DNA of 64,000 bases from Stenotrophomonas sp. ISL-67 (GCF_018612915.1 NZ_JAGGRL010000009.1:62001-126000), one strand, 5' to 3'; shown: positions 1-9,681, numbered from the stretch's first letter. The notes: generated by a model not told the origin, from the letters alone. Made by a program: numbers and translations.

Positions 1-171
1 ACGCTGGGGTGGACCATGGCCTGCGGCTCGGGCCGCTACCTGGCCGACCTGATGAGCGCGCGCCAGCCGCAGATCAGCACCGAAGGCCTGGATATCTTCC
101 GTTATGGCGGCCACCGCGCCGCTTCCGTCCAACACAGTGAACCCAAAACATGCGCCCAGCCCGCGCGTTGA
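1..171 (+). CDS. dadA: D-amino acid dehydrogenase, C-terminal end (partial)
   Basis: Only the last 56 codons are in the window. DadA is a membrane-associated FAD enzyme that deaminates D-alanine to pyruvate during alanine catabolism. The peptide [19 protein letters not shown] matches the conserved C-terminal FAD-contact region of DadA. The frame stops with TGA at 169-171 and overlaps the start of the alanine racemase gene by 22 bases, which is the expected dadA-dadX order. The family name rests on this short stretch plus the neighbour. Confidence 0.82.
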   Translation, partial: TLGWTMACGSGRYLADLMSARQPQISTEGLDIFRYGGHRAASVQHSEPKTCAQPAR

Positions 172-1226
172 TCGACCTGGACGCGTTGCGCTCCAACTTC
201 CGCCTGGCCCGTGAACTGGGCGGCGGTCGCAAGACCCTGGCCGCGGTAAAGGCCGATGCCTACGGCCACGGCGCGGTGGCCTGCGCGCGCGCGCTGGATG
301 GCGAAGCCGATGCGTTCGGCGTGGCCTGCATCGAAGAAGCGCTGGAGCTGCGCGCGGCCGGCATCGCCTCGCCGATCCTGCTGCTGGAGGGTTTTTTCGA
401 TGCCGATGAGCTGCCGCTGATCGTCCAGCACAACCTGTGGTTCGCGGTGGCCGCGCCCTGGCAGGTGGAGGCGGTGGAGGCCTTCCAGACCGGCGCCACG
501 CTGCATATCTGGCTGAAGCTGGACAGCGGCATGCACCGCCTGGGCCTGGCCCCGGCAGAATTCCGCGCCGCGCATGCGCGCCTGTCGGCCCTGCCGCAGG
601 TGGCGCCGATGGTGCTGATGAGCCACATGGCCCGCGCCGACGAACTGGACAGCCCGCGCACGCACGAACAGGCCGCCCTGTTCGCGGCCACCATCGACGG
701 CCTGGCGGGCGAAACCAGCCTGTGCAATTCACCGGCCCTGCTGGGCTGGCCCGATGTGCGCAGCGACTGGGTGCGCCCAGGCTTGATGCTGTACGGGGCC
801 AACCCGCTGCAGAAGCACAATGCGTTCACCGAGCGCCTGCGCCCGGTGATGACCATGCAGTCGAAGATCTTCGCCACCCGCGAGATCGCCGCCGGTGAAC
901 CGGTCGGCTATGGCGCCCGCTTCGTGGCCGAACGTCCCACCCGCGTGGGTGTGGTGGCGTTGGGCTATGCCGACGGCTACCCGCAGTTCGCGCCGAACGG
1001 CACCCCGGTGCAGATCGATGGCCAGCCCGGCCACCTGATCGGCCGGGTTTCCATGGACATGCTTACCGTGGACCTGACCGACCTGCCGCAGGCCGGGGTG
1101 GGCAGCACCGTGACGCTATGGGGCGAGGCCCCGCGCCTGGATGTACTGGCCCCACTGTGCAACGTGAGCGCCTACCAGCTGCCGTGTGCGGTCAAGCGCG
1201 TGGCGCGGGTGGTCAGCGGCGGGTAG
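150..1226 (+). CDS. dadX: Alanine racemase, catabolic type
   Basis: PLP-dependent interconversion of L- and D-alanine. With 358 residues it has the usual DadX/Alr length. The PLP lysine is K34 in [10 protein letters not shown], and the second-domain segment [11 protein letters not shown] carries the catalytic tyrosine. The start ATG at 150 lies inside the end of dadA, so the two genes are very probably translationally coupled and the enzyme feeds D-alanine to DadA. A biosynthetic Alr role cannot be excluded from sequence, but the dadA linkage favours the catabolic enzyme. The last 14 bases overlap the end of the convergent DUF3016 gene. Confidence 0.93.
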   Translation: MRPARALIDLDALRSNFRLARELGGGRKTLAAVKADAYGHGAVACARALDGEADAFGVACIEEALELRAAGIASPILLLEGFFDADELPLIVQHNLWFAVAAPWQVEAVEAFQTGATLHIWLKLDSGMHRLGLAPAEFRAAHARLSALPQVAPMVLMSHMARADELDSPRTHEQAALFAATIDGLAGETSLCNSPALLGWPDVRSDWVRPGLMLYGANPLQKHNAFTERLRPVMTMQSKIFATREIAAGEPVGYGARFVAERPTRVGVVALGYADGYPQFAPNGTPVQIDGQPGHLIGRVSMDMLTVDLTDLPQAGVGSTVTLWGEAPRLDVLAPLCNVSAYQLPCAVKRVARVVSGG

Positions 1227-1779
1227 TGGGCAGCAGGTTGCGCAGCCAGTTGTCCAGCATCCGCTTCTCGTAACGCAGCGGATCGCTGTCGCTGCGCAGG
1301 CCGCCGTTGTGCAGGTAGTTCATGTCGATCAGCTTCACGTCGGTACCCTGCTGGACCACGCCGCCATGGGCGTCGCGCAGGGTGAAGTTCAGCGTCATCC
1401 GCGGCGGATAAAGGTCGCGCATGATCCGGATGTCGTTGGTACGCGGGCCATGCTGCGGCTCGAAATCCCCGGCGCGCTTGATGTCGGTGATCTGCACCTC
1501 CAGCGTCTGGCCCGGCGACAGGCGTTTGACGGCGCTTTTACGCAGCGAATCGGCCAACTGGTACACCCAGTTGCCGCTTTGGGCCTCGAACCGGTTGGAG
1601 TTGGTGCGGATTTCAGTGAACTGGGCCGGGTCGGTCCAGCTGACCTGCACGGGGCTGTCGCCGGTGAGGGCGCGCGGTGCGTCGGGGGCGGTGACCGTGC
1701 GCGGGCCGGCGGATGCGCAGCCGGCAACCAGCAGCATCAGACAGCTGAGAGCACCAGCCAACAAGGGTTTGCGGTTCAT
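1213..1779 (-). CDS. DUF3016 family lipoprotein
   Basis: A 188-residue protein with a lipoprotein signal at the N-terminus (hydrophobic run, then [10 protein letters not shown], Cys about residue 21). The mature part matches the DUF3016 family found in xanthomonads and relatives: [12 protein letters not shown] near residue 47, a central repeat-like beta region, and the C-terminal segment [12 protein letters not shown]. Function is unknown; the likely location is an envelope membrane facing the periplasm. It is convergent with dadX and shares its 3' end with it by 14 bases. The family call is from memory of the domain signature. Confidence 0.75.
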   Translation of the reverse strand: MNRKPLLAGALSCLMLLVAGCASAGPRTVTAPDAPRALTGDSPVQVSWTDPAQFTEIRTNSNRFEAQSGNWVYQLADSLRKSAVKRLSPGQTLEVQITDIKRAGDFEPQHGPRTNDIRIMRDLYPPRMTLNFTLRDAHGGVVQQGTDVKLIDMNYLHNGGLRSDSDPLRYEKRMLDNWLRNLLPTTRR

Positions 1780-1877
1780 GGCGTTGCCTCGGTCGGGGTT
1801 GCGGAAAGTGGATCATCCGCAGTGTGATCCTGATCCCGGGCCGGAACAATTGCCAGCCGCGATGCGCATGATCGCGA

Positions 1878-3998
1878 ATGGGGGCGAATTCACTTACGTC
1901 AAATCAGGTCAACCTGCTTGACGCTACGAATACGCGGTCTGGAAGATGCTGTATTCCTCCGCTCCGCCAGTTGCCCCTCTTGACGCCCTTGCCCAGCCTG
2001 CCTGCCTCCACCCTGGAACGCGCCCCGTATGCGGCCCCGGCCTCGGACCCTTCCCTGCACCGCAGCGTGCTGGAAGGTCTCAGCGCGGGCTTCTGCATCA
2101 TCGAAGTGATGGTCGAAAATGGCGTCGGCGTGGATTACCGGTTCCTGGAAGTCAACGACGCCTTCGAGCGCAACACGGGCATGGAGCAGGCCTCCGGGCG
2201 GTTGATGAGCGAGCTGCAACCGGCCCACGAGCAGGAGTGGTACCGGGTCTACGGCCAGATCGCGTTGACCGGGCGGTCGCAACAGTTCGAGCTGGAAGCC
2301 CGCGCGCTGGGCCGCTGGTATGCGGTGGAAGCGATGCGGGTAGGCCAGCCGCACGAACGGCGGGTGGCGGTGCTGTTCTTCGACATCACCAACCGCAAGC
2401 AGATCGAAGTGGAACTGGCCGAGAGCGAGGCGCGCTTCAGTGCGCTGGCCGATGGCCTGCCCATGCCGGTCTGGGTGCTGGACGAACGCGGGCATGCGCG
2501 CTTCGTCAACAGTGCGTTCACCGAATTCTTTGGGGGCGACGAGCAGCGCGTGCCGGAAGATGTCTGGCGCGGCGTGGTCCACCCTGACGATGTGTCGGTG
2601 TTCGATTACGAGCTGCAGGCCGCCTTGAAGGCACAGCGCTCGATGCAGGTGCTGGTGCGTGGATTGCGTTCCGACGGACAGTGGCGCTGGCTGGAAATGA
2701 ATGCCCAGCCGCGCTTCTCGCGCATGGGCCGCTTCATCGGCCTGGCCGGCAGCAGCAGCGATGTCACCGAGCGCCGCGAAATCGAGATGGCGCGCGAAGA
2801 GCTGCTGCAGTCCGAGCGCGCCGCGCGCAACGCCGCTGAAAGCATGGCGCGGCTGAAGGACGAATTCCTGGCCACGCTGTCGCACGAGCTGCGCACGCCG
2901 CTGACCACCATCCTGGGCTGGAGCGAGCTGCTGCTGCAGCGCGTGGACGACACCAGCCCGATGTTCAAGGGTCTGGGCGTGATCGCCAACAGCGCCATGG
3001 CGCAGAAGCGGCTGATCTCGGACATGCTGGACCTGAGCAGCATGCTGCTGGGCAAGGTGCAGCTGGAAGTGGAAGTGCTGGACCTGCGCGCCCAGCTCAC
3101 CGAGGCCATGCGTGCCCAGGAGCTGGTGGCCGAAGGCAAGGCGCTGGACACCCTGCTGGTCATGCCCGACGAACCGGCGCTGGTGCTGGGCGATGCCACC
3201 CGCCTGCAGCAGGTGCTGTGGAACCTGCTCAGCAACGCCATCAAGTTCACCCCCGCCGCTGGCTCGGTCATGGTCACCCTGGCCACCGACGGTGCGCACT
3301 GGACGGTGACCGTGGCCGATTCAGGCGACGGCATCGCCCCGGAGTTCCTGCGCCATCTGTTCGGGCGCTTCCGCCAGGCCGATGGCACCACCACGCGCCG
3401 CCATGGCGGCCTGGGCCTGGGCCTGGCGATCGTGCAGCAACTGGTGGAACTGCACGGTGGCACGGTCAGTGCCAACAGCGAAGGGCATGGCCAGGGCGCG
3501 CAGTTTACCGTGCAGCTGCCGCGCTACCAGCCGCAGGCCGATGGACGGCCGCTGCGCGAAGTGTTCAGCGGCCCGATCCGCGAACAGCTGATCGAACCGT
3601 TCCCGCTCAAGGGCCTGCGCCTGATGGCGGTGGAGGACCAGCCCGACGTGCTGGAATACCTGCGCCGGCTGCTGGAAGAGCAGGGCGCGCAGGTCACGGC
3701 GGCGGCGTCGGCCGGCGAAGCGCTGGCGCTGCTGGATGCCGGCGGCCATGAGGCGGTGGATGTGCTGCTCACCGACATCGGCATGCCGGGCATGGATGGC
3801 TATGGCCTGGTGAGCACGCTGCGCGGCGAGTTCGGCTTGGACGAACACGCGTTGCCGGTGGTGGCGGTCACGGCGCTGGCGCGCGCCGACGACCGCAAGC
3901 GCGCGCTGGCGTCGGGCTTCCAGGAACACGTTGCCAAGCCCTACTCGGTCGCGCAGCTGGTGTCGGCGGTACGCAGCGTGCTCGCCGCGCGGAATTGA
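1878..3998 (+). CDS. Hybrid sensor histidine kinase/response regulator with PAS domains
   Basis: A 706-residue predicted soluble hybrid kinase. In order: a PAS-like domain (about 65-170, ending in FFDITNRKQIE), a second PAS/PAC domain (about 183-305, ending SSSDVTERREIE), a HisKA domain with the phospho-accepting H336 in LSHELRTPL, an HATPase domain (NLLSNAIKFT, DSGDGI, GGLGLGLAI) and a C-terminal receiver with D633 in LLTDIGMPGMDG. No transmembrane segment is evident, so it should sense a cytoplasmic signal. No partner regulator lies next to it. The start is uncertain: the ATG at 1878 has no clear ribosome site, and in-frame TTG codons from 1971 on would give a shorter N-terminus before the first PAS domain. 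Confidence 0.88.
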   Translation: MGANSLTSNQVNLLDATNTRSGRCCIPPLRQLPLLTPLPSLPASTLERAPYAAPASDPSLHRSVLEGLSAGFCIIEVMVENGVGVDYRFLEVNDAFERNTGMEQASGRLMSELQPAHEQEWYRVYGQIALTGRSQQFELEARALGRWYAVEAMRVGQPHERRVAVLFFDITNRKQIEVELAESEARFSALADGLPMPVWVLDERGHARFVNSAFTEFFGGDEQRVPEDVWRGVVHPDDVSVFDYELQAALKAQRSMQVLVRGLRSDGQWRWLEMNAQPRFSRMGRFIGLAGSSSDVTERREIEMAREELLQSERAARNAAESMARLKDEFLATLSHELRTPLTTILGWSELLLQRVDDTSPMFKGLGVIANSAMAQKRLISDMLDLSSMLLGKVQLEVEVLDLRAQLTEAMRAQELVAEGKALDTLLVMPDEPALVLGDATRLQQVLWNLLSNAIKFTPAAGSVMVTLATDGAHWTVTVADSGDGIAPEFLRHLFGRFRQADGTTTRRHGGLGLGLAIVQQLVELHGGTVSANSEGHGQGAQFTVQLPRYQPQADGRPLREVFSGPIREQLIEPFPLKGLRLMAVEDQPDVLEYLRRLLEEQGAQVTAAASAGEALALLDAGGHEAVDVLLTDIGMPGMDGYGLVSTLRGEFGLDEHALPVVAVTALARADDRKRALASGFQEHVAKPYSVAQLVSAVRSVLAARN

Positions 3999-4002
3999 CC
4001 AT

Positions 4003-4100
4003 TGCCACGCAGGGCGTGCATTGCCGCGGCTTGTACCTGTTTTGCCACGCAGGGCGTGGCACTACGCGCCGCTTGTCGTAGAGCCACGCCCTGCGTGGCT
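4003..4100. repeat. Cluster of three SMAG (GTAG-palindrome) elements
   Basis: Three related imperfect palindromes built on GCCACGC-AGG-GCGTGGC lie in tandem: 4003-4020 (degenerate), 4043-4065 (minus orientation, ending in ACTAC) and 4078-4099 (plus orientation, starting GTAGAGCCACG). The terminal GTAG and the short stem are the hallmark of SMAG elements described in Stenotrophomonas maltophilia. They lie between the end of the hybrid kinase and a small DUF3247 gene and could stabilise or terminate the upstream transcript. Confidence 0.85.
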
Positions 4101-4132
4101 GACGTAACGGATCACCGTTCCAGGAGACCTGC

Positions 4133-4423
4133 ATGTCCCGCATCGCCCCCAACATCCTTACGCACCCCGCCGACATTGCCGCGCTCGAAGCCCTGCTGCC
4201 CCAGCTCAAAGGCCAGATCCAGGTCGAGATCACCCTGAAAGACGGCAGCCGCCTGCTTGGCACCGTGGCGGTCCAGCCCACCGTGCAGCAGTACCGGGAT
4301 GCGAAAGAAAACGAAGGCAGCAATGGCCAGTTGCGCCTGGACGACCTGGATGCCCCGGCCCAGCAGCACGTGCTGTGGCTGGACCAGATCAGCGCAGTGC
4401 GCGAGCTGCCCCCGCACGAATGA
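4133..4423 (+). CDS. DUF3247 family small protein
   Basis: A 96-residue predicted cytoplasmic protein. The pattern KGQIQVEITLKDGSRLLGTV followed by a C-terminal LWLDQISAVREL matches the DUF3247 family of xanthomonads, which resembles a small beta-barrel (Sm-like) fold; that comparison is my inference. The ATG at 4133 follows CAGGAGACC, a good ribosome site. The gene stands alone between SMAG repeats and a convergent small gene. Function unknown. Confidence 0.78.
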   Translation: MSRIAPNILTHPADIAALEALLPQLKGQIQVEITLKDGSRLLGTVAVQPTVQQYRDAKENEGSNGQLRLDDLDAPAQQHVLWLDQISAVRELPPHE

Positions 4424-4463
4424 CCTTCGGTGCAGTGCCGGGCGCGGCCCGGCACCGCGCCCC

Positions 4464-4727
4464 TCAATGCACGAAAAGTTCCGGCTCCGCCTCGAAGCGG
4501 CGCGCGTAGGCACGCTCATCCGCGATCCGGGCGACTTCGTCATCGGCCATGTCCGGCGCGCCGTAAACGGCATAGGCGATGTCCCCATTGGCCTGCTTGC
4601 CGATCTGATGCAACCGGTACCTGGAATGTCCACCACCGGTGTCCTCGGGGTAGTGCACCGGCGGCTGTGCGCCCTCAAGATCCATTTCGCTGTTGTCGAC
4701 CTTGCCACCGACGAACAATGCGCGCAT
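4464..4727 (-). CDS. Conserved hypothetical protein, 87 aa
   Basis: A small acidic soluble protein with no signal peptide or membrane segment. The N-terminal MRALFVGGKVDNSEMDL and the middle HYPEDTGGGHSRYRLHQIG look like an unnamed family conserved in xanthomonads, but I cannot assign a function. The start is well supported: GGAGGT lies five bases before the ATG (read on the minus strand at 4725-4727). It is convergent with the DUF3247 gene and divergent from rsmC. Confidence 0.7.
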   Translation of the reverse strand: MRALFVGGKVDNSEMDLEGAQPPVHYPEDTGGGHSRYRLHQIGKQANGDIAYAVYGAPDMADDEVARIADERAYARRFEAEPELFVH

Positions 4728-4877
4728 GAGCTACCTCCGTTGCGAATGAACCCTCACCCTGACCGAGTGCATGTTGCGATCGCATCAAGGCAGCGTTGAA
4801 TAAACGCAAATCGGCCGCCGGAGGGGGGCGAACGGCCGAAACGGTAGAATGGCGGTCTCTTTTCAAGATGTGCCCCC

Positions 4878-5996
4878 ATGGCTGCCCAGCACGACGCCCC
4901 CCTGGAAACCCTGTTCCTGCCGTTCGGCGGCGCGCTGGCCTGGCCGACCGGGCCGGTGCTGTTCCTGCGCGCCCGCGATGGCTGGCCGCTGCGCGAGCGC
5001 GCCCAGCCCGGCCAGCTGGTGTGCGAGCAGAGCTTCCGCCCGTTCGCCGACGCGCTGGAAGCCAGCGGTTGGACGGTGCGCGATGAGCAGCAGCTGGCCG
5101 ACGACGCTACCCGCTACGCGGTGGTGCTGGTCCTGCCGCCGCGCCAGCGTGAAGAAGCCCGCGCGCTGTTCGCCCGCGCCCTGGCGCTGACCGCCCCGGG
5201 TGGCATCGTGGTGGCCTGCCAGCACAACAACGAAGGCGCGCGCTCCGGCGAGGGCGACCTGCAGCAGCTGGCCGGGCTGGGCGGCAAGATGACCAAGAAC
5301 CACTGCCGGGTGTACTGGACCGCGCCGCTGGAGGGCCAGCACGACGCCGCGCTGGCCAAGCGCTGGGCCGCGCTGGACGCGCCGCGCGCGATCCTCGGTG
5401 GGCGCTTCCAGAGCCGCCCGGGCATCTTCGCCTGGGACCGCATCGACCCCGCTTCGGCGCTGCTGGTGGAACAGCTGCCGGCCGACCTGGCCGGGCGTGG
5501 CGCGGACCTGGGCGCGGGCTTCGGCTACCTGTCCAGCGAAGTGCTGCAGCGCTGCACGCAGGTGACCGGGTTGGACCTGTTCGAGGCCGAAGGCCGCGCG
5601 CTGGCGCTGGCGCGGGTGAACCTGGAGGCACTGGGCAAGCCGGCCCAGCTGGGCTTCCACTGGCAGGACGTCACGGCCGGCATCGAGGGCCAGTACGACT
5701 TCATCGTCACCAATCCGCCGTTCCACACCCCGTCGCGCGCCGACCGCCCCGACATCGGCCAACGCTTCATCGCCGTGGCCGCGCAGGCGCTGCGCCCGGG
5801 CGGGCGGATGTGGCTGGTGGCCAACCGCCACCTGCCGTACGAGCAGATCCTCAATGAAAGCTTCGGCCAGGTGCGCGTGGCCGCCGAGCGCGACGGCTTC
5901 AAGCTGATCGAGGCGACCAAGGCCAGCAGGAGCGCCACGCCGGCCCGGGCGCCCAGGAGCACCGAGCCGAAGTGGGGCCGCGGAGGTCGCCCATGA
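4878..5996 (+). CDS. rsmC: 16S rRNA (guanine-N2)-methyltransferase, RsmC type
   Basis: A 372-residue class I SAM-dependent methyltransferase with the RsmC layout: a degenerate N-terminal methyltransferase-like half and a catalytic C-terminal half. In the latter I see the SAM loop DLGAGFGYLSSEVL (about 213-226) and the N2-guanine motif NPPFHT (about 279), which marks enzymes that methylate exocyclic amines of G. RsmC modifies G1207 of 16S rRNA in assembled 30S subunits. The C-terminus has a basic tail. The stop overlaps the rsuA start (ATGA), so two rRNA-modifying enzymes are translationally coupled. A related RlmG role is possible but less likely. Confidence 0.85.
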   Translation: MAAQHDAPLETLFLPFGGALAWPTGPVLFLRARDGWPLRERAQPGQLVCEQSFRPFADALEASGWTVRDEQQLADDATRYAVVLVLPPRQREEARALFARALALTAPGGIVVACQHNNEGARSGEGDLQQLAGLGGKMTKNHCRVYWTAPLEGQHDAALAKRWAALDAPRAILGGRFQSRPGIFAWDRIDPASALLVEQLPADLAGRGADLGAGFGYLSSEVLQRCTQVTGLDLFEAEGRALALARVNLEALGKPAQLGFHWQDVTAGIEGQYDFIVTNPPFHTPSRADRPDIGQRFIAVAAQALRPGGRMWLVANRHLPYEQILNESFGQVRVAAERDGFKLIEATKASRSATPARAPRSTEPKWGRGGRP

Positions 5997-6712
5997 AGCT
6001 GGTCAAGCTGTTGGCCAACCTGGGCTATGGCAGCCGCAAGCAGGTGCAGGGGATGTTCCGCGAGGGCCTGGTCACCGACGCCGACGGCGAGGTGCTGTAT
6101 GCCGACGACCAGGTGGCGCACGCGGCGATCCGGGTGGAAGGCGAGCCGCTGGATCCGCCGCAGGGCCTGACCCTGATGCTGCACAAGCCGCGTGACTACA
6201 CCTGTTCGACCAAGGACAAGGGACGGCTGATTTACGACCTGCTGCCGCCGCGCTTCCGCGAGCGTTCGCCGCTGCTGTCGTCGGTGGGCCGGCTGGACCG
6301 CGATACCAGCGGCCTGCTGCTGATGACCGACGACGGCGCGCTGCTGCACCGGATCGTGTCGCCCAAGTCGCGGCTGGACAAGGCCTACCAGGTCACCGTG
6401 GCCGAAGACCTGCGTGGTGACGAGGTGGCACGCTTCGCCAGCGGCACGCTGATGCTGGAAGCGGACGACACGCCGCTGCTGCCGGCCGAACTGCAGGTGC
6501 GTTCGCCGCGCGAGGCCGAACTGGTGCTGCATGAAGGCCGTTACCACCAGGCCCGGCGCATGTTCGCCGCGGTGGGCAACCACGTGCAGGCGCTGCACCG
6601 CAGCCGTATTGGTGGGTTGTCGCTGGGCGAGCTTCCCGAAGGCGAGTGGCGCATGCTGGATGCGGCAGATCTGGATACGCTGTTCACCGGGCACCTGACC
6701 GCCGCGCCATGA
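5993..6712 (+). CDS. rsuA: 16S rRNA pseudouridine(516) synthase, RsuA type
   Basis: Isomerises U516 of 16S rRNA to pseudouridine. The protein has an N-terminal S4-like RNA-binding region (LVKLLANLGYGSRKQVQ) and the RsuA-family catalytic motif GRLDRDTSGLLL with the aspartate in RLD, followed by KAYQVTV and GRYHQARRMFAA. I choose the ATG at 5993 (239 aa) because GGAGG lies just before it at 5981-5985 and it overlaps the rsmC stop as ATGA; a frame extension upstream to 5972 lacks a ribosome site. It is followed by another ATGA overlap with the HAD gene. Confidence 0.9.
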   Translation: MKLVKLLANLGYGSRKQVQGMFREGLVTDADGEVLYADDQVAHAAIRVEGEPLDPPQGLTLMLHKPRDYTCSTKDKGRLIYDLLPPRFRERSPLLSSVGRLDRDTSGLLLMTDDGALLHRIVSPKSRLDKAYQVTVAEDLRGDEVARFASGTLMLEADDTPLLPAELQVRSPREAELVLHEGRYHQARRMFAAVGNHVQALHRSRIGGLSLGELPEGEWRMLDAADLDTLFTGHLTAAP

Positions 6713-7389
6713 CCGCGATTGCCGCGCTGCCGTTCCTGCCTGAAGCGGTCATCTTCGACATGGATGGCCTGATGATCGACAGCGAGCGGGTCTCCATCGC
6801 CTGCTGGTCGCAGGCCGCGCAGGAACTGCAGTTGCCGTTCGCCGATGATTTCTGGCTGGGCCTGGTGGGGCTGGGCGACCGCGACTGCGAACAGCTGCTG
6901 CTGCGCCACGTCAGCGCCGAACAGGTCACGCTGCTGTACGCGCGCTGCCACGACCTGTACGAAGCGCGCACCCAGCAGGGCTTGCCGCTGCGGCCGGGCA
7001 TCGTGGAACTACTGCAGCTTCTGCAGGCGCATGGCGTTCCGCGCGCGGTGGCGACCTCGACCCGGCAGCCGCGCGCCTCGCGGAAGCTTGCCTCGTCCGG
7101 GCTGCTGCCGTACTTCGATCACGTGGTGACCAGCAGCGACGTCGCCAACCCGAAGCCCGCGCCGGACATCTATCTGCTGGCGGCGCAGAAGCTGGGCAAG
7201 GCCCCGGCGCGCTGCCTGGCGCTGGAAGACTCCCCGGCCGGCATCCGTGCTGCGGTGGGGGCGGGCATGACCGCGATCCAGGTCCCCGACCTGGTGCACC
7301 CGGACGAAGCGCTGCGCGCGCTGGGCCACCGCATCGTGGATTCGCTCACCGACGCGCACGCGCTGTTGTTGCCGCTGTTGCCACGGTAA
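6709..7389 (+). CDS. HAD-superfamily phosphatase (beta-phosphoglucomutase-like subgroup)
   Basis: A 226-residue HAD subfamily IA hydrolase. Motif I is VIFDMDGLMIDSE, the cap domain is alpha-helical, motif II is the threonine in AVATST, motif III is the lysine in NPKPAPDIYL, and motif IV is ALEDSPAGIRAA. This set fits the small sugar-phosphate phosphatases and beta-phosphoglucomutases; the substrate cannot be told from sequence. The ATG at 6709 overlaps the rsuA stop, making this the third member of an rsmC-rsuA-HAD coupled string. Confidence 0.85.
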   Translation: MTAIAALPFLPEAVIFDMDGLMIDSERVSIACWSQAAQELQLPFADDFWLGLVGLGDRDCEQLLLRHVSAEQVTLLYARCHDLYEARTQQGLPLRPGIVELLQLLQAHGVPRAVATSTRQPRASRKLASSGLLPYFDHVVTSSDVANPKPAPDIYLLAAQKLGKAPARCLALEDSPAGIRAAVGAGMTAIQVPDLVHPDEALRALGHRIVDSLTDAHALLLPLLPR

Positions 7390-7665
7390 TACCAACAGGC
7401 GAAGCCCGCCGGTAGGGTCGCATCCCGATCGACGCCGTGCATGGATGCACAAGTGGTGCGACCGCAGGATGCGGAAGAGCATTCCACTGCCGATAACGGT
7501 GCGGGGTTCATTTGGGCATGGCCCCGGAAACGAAGGCGGCTCTCCGTTCAACGGTCATGCGTTCGCCGCCCGTGGTGACCATATCGGCGGTCGTTTGGGA
7601 ACCGACCCTACACGGCAGGCATGCCCCGACATCGACCGGGGCGTCCGGCACCGATTCCACCCCAT
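7390..7665. other. Intergenic region with short palindromes, no gene
   Basis: No convincing gene. The segment GGTAGGGTCGCATCCC near 7411 is also found near 11069 before the NAD(P) reductase, followed in both by an ATCGAC-type tail, so it is a short dispersed repeat related to the GTAG family. A looser inverted relative (GAACCGACCCTACACG) lies near 7600. The region separates two convergent transcripts (the HAD gene and fabB). Confidence 0.5.
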
Positions 7666-7696
7666 GAAGAAACCCGGCGCAGGGCCGGGTTTCTTC
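7666..7696 (-). terminator. Hairpin terminator after fabB
   Basis: A perfect 13-bp stem, GAAGAAACCCGGC at 7666-7678 and its complement at 7684-7696, with a five-base loop. It lies 20 bases past the fabB stop on the minus strand; the stem itself ends in T-rich TTTCTTC. It may work in both directions between the convergent units. Confidence 0.8.
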
Positions 7697-7715
7697 ATTC
7701 CTGCACCAAGGGCGA

Positions 7716-8924
7716 TCAGACCCGCGCGAACACCAGCGCTGCGTTGGTGCCGCCGAAGCCAAAGCTGTTGGACATCACCGTGTTCAACTGCTTGTCGTGG
7801 CTTTCGCGCACGATCGGGAAGCCTTCCACCGCCGGGTCCAGCTCGCCGATGTTGGCCGAGCCGGCGATGAAGCCGTCGCGCATCATCAGCAGGCAGTAGA
7901 TCGCTTCGTGCACGCTGGCCGCACCCAGCGAATGGCCGGAGAGGGCTTTGGTCGAGGACAGCGGCGGAATCGATTCGCCGAATACTTCGCGCACCGCCTT
8001 CAGCTCGGTGACATCGCCCAGCGGGGTCGAGGTGCCATGCGTGTTGAGGTAGTCGATCGGGCCGCTGATGTTCTGCATGGCCATGTTCATGCAGCGCACC
8101 GCGCCTTCACCGGACGGGGCGACCATGTCGGCACCGTCGGAGGTGACGCCGTAGCCCACCAGTTCGGCATGGATGCGCGCACCGCGTGCCACGGCGTGGT
8201 CGTAATCTTCCAGCACCAGCATGCCGCCGCCACCGGCGATGACGAAGCCGTCGCGGTCCTTGTCGTACGGGCGCGATGCGGTGGCGGGGGTGTCGTTGAA
8301 ACGGGTCGACAGCGCGCCCATCGCGTCGAACATCACGCTCATCGACCAGTGCAGGTCTTCACCGCCGCCGGCGAACATCACGTCCTGTGCGCCGTGGCGG
8401 ATCAGGTCGGCGGCCGCACCGATGCAGTGTGCCGAGGTGGCGCACGCGGCCGACAGCGAGTAGCTCAGGCCCTTGATCTGGAACGCGGTGGCCAGGCAGG
8501 CCGACACGGTGGAGCACATCGTACGCGGCACCATGTACGGGCCGACCTTGCGCACGCCACGCGCGCGCAGGATGTCGGCCGATTCCACCTGCCACTGGCT
8601 GGAGCCGCCACCGGAACCGGCGATCAGGCCGGTACGCGGGTTGACCACCTGCGCCTCGTCCAGGCCGGCGTCGGCGATGGCGTCGCGCATGGCGATGTAG
8701 GCATAGGCCGAGGCATCGCTCATGAAACGCTTGAGCTTGCGGTCGATCTGCGCATCCAGGTCCAGCTCGACGTTGCCGCCGACATGGCTGCGCAGGCCAG
8801 CTTCGGCGTGGTCGGGAAGATTGCGGATGCCGGCACGGCCTTCACGCAGTGCGGTGGACACCGTGTCCAGATCGTTGCCCAGGCACGAGGTGATGCCCAT
8901 TCCGGTAATGACGACGCGACGCAT
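7716..8924 (-). CDS. fabB: 3-oxoacyl-[ACP] synthase I
   Basis: Condensing enzyme of fatty-acid synthesis, needed to elongate the unsaturated branch made by FabA. 402 residues starting [13 protein letters not shown]. The catalytic triad is visible: Cys in [13 protein letters not shown], His in [11 protein letters not shown] and His in [12 protein letters not shown]. The ATG overlaps the fabA stop by one base (TGATG), so fabA-fabB form a coupled operon as in Pseudomonas. The start was chosen on that overlap and on the KAS N-terminal motif. Confidence 0.96.
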   Translation of the reverse strand: MRRVVITGMGITSCLGNDLDTVSTALREGRAGIRNLPDHAEAGLRSHVGGNVELDLDAQIDRKLKRFMSDASAYAYIAMRDAIADAGLDEAQVVNPRTGLIAGSGGGSSQWQVESADILRARGVRKVGPYMVPRTMCSTVSACLATAFQIKGLSYSLSAACATSAHCIGAAADLIRHGAQDVMFAGGGEDLHWSMSVMFDAMGALSTRFNDTPATASRPYDKDRDGFVIAGGGGMLVLEDYDHAVARGARIHAELVGYGVTSDGADMVAPSGEGAVRCMNMAMQNISGPIDYLNTHGTSTPLGDVTELKAVREVFGESIPPLSSTKALSGHSLGAASVHEAIYCLLMMRDGFIAGSANIGELDPAVEGFPIVRESHDKQLNTVMSNSFGFGGTNAALVFARV

Positions 8925-9439
8925 CAGAAGTTCTCGGTGGAAGTGAACAGACCTACGCGGAGGTCTTTGGCGGTATAGATTTCGCGGCCGTCGACCAGCA
9001 TGCGGGCATCGGACTGCGCCATGACCAGCTTGCGGTTGATGACGCGGGTGATGTCGATTTCGTAGGTCACACGCTTGGCCTCTGGGAGCACCTGGCCGGT
9101 GAACTTCACTTCGCCGCAGCCCAGGGCGCGGCCACGGCCCGGCGCGCCCAGCCAGGTGAGGTAGAAGCCGGTGAGCTGCCACATCGCATCCAGGCCCAGG
9201 CAGCCGGGCATCACCGGGTCGCCGATGAAATGGCAGCCGAAGAACCACAGGTCGGGGCGGATATCCAGTTCCGCGCGCACGTAGCCTTTGCCGTGTGGAC
9301 CGCCGTCATCGCGGATGTCGGTGATGCGATCGAACATCAGCATCGGATCGTTGGGCAGGCGACCGCTGCCCGGCCCGAACAGTTCGCCACGGGCACTGGC
9401 CAGCAGCTGTTCGCGCGAGAACGCGTTGAGACGAGTCAT
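8924..9439 (-). CDS. fabA: 3-hydroxydecanoyl-[ACP] dehydratase/isomerase
   Basis: Dehydrates 3-hydroxydecanoyl-ACP and isomerises the trans-2 product to cis-3, the branch point to unsaturated fatty acids. 171 residues, equal to the family norm. The active-site segment [20 protein letters not shown] holds the catalytic His and, in the GCLGLD part, the Asp. The start [13 protein letters not shown] at 9439 matches the FabA N-terminus; the open frame further upstream is non-coding leader. It is transcribed first in the fabA-fabB operon. Confidence 0.96.
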   Translation of the reverse strand: MTRLNAFSREQLLASARGELFGPGSGRLPNDPMLMFDRITDIRDDGGPHGKGYVRAELDIRPDLWFFGCHFIGDPVMPGCLGLDAMWQLTGFYLTWLGAPGRGRALGCGEVKFTGQVLPEAKRVTYEIDITRVINRKLVMAQSDARMLVDGREIYTAKDLRVGLFTSTENF

Positions 9440-9681
9440 GGAAAACGCAATCCTGAAGAAGGTGACATCGGGTGTCGCCGGCCCGGAGGCGGCGGTTTGT
9501 TGCCGTTGAAAGCACCCAAGAGTGCAGAGTAATTTGCATTCAATCAAACGTTTTAACCGTACGCAGGCGTAGTGTTTTCAGCTTGAAAAACGCATGTCGT
9601 TGTTATGAAAAGACCATACTCATGCGTGTGGCTGTAATCTTGTTCATCTGTTTCTGCCGCTTGAGCCCTTGAGCCACCGCC
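9440..9681. promoter_or_regulatory. Divergent fabA/dinB regulatory region with palindrome
   Basis: An AT-richer stretch (9530-9660) between two divergent genes, so it should carry both promoters. A perfect 12-bp palindrome, TACGCAGGCGTA, occupies 9560-9571, about 120 bases upstream of the fabA start. Its position would suit a fatty-acid regulator operator, but I could not match it to a named site. I looked for a LexA-type box before dinB and did not see one. Confidence 0.4.

Noticed and set aside
9600..9681. LexA box before dinB
   Set aside because: No sequence resembling the xanthomonad LexA palindromes was seen.
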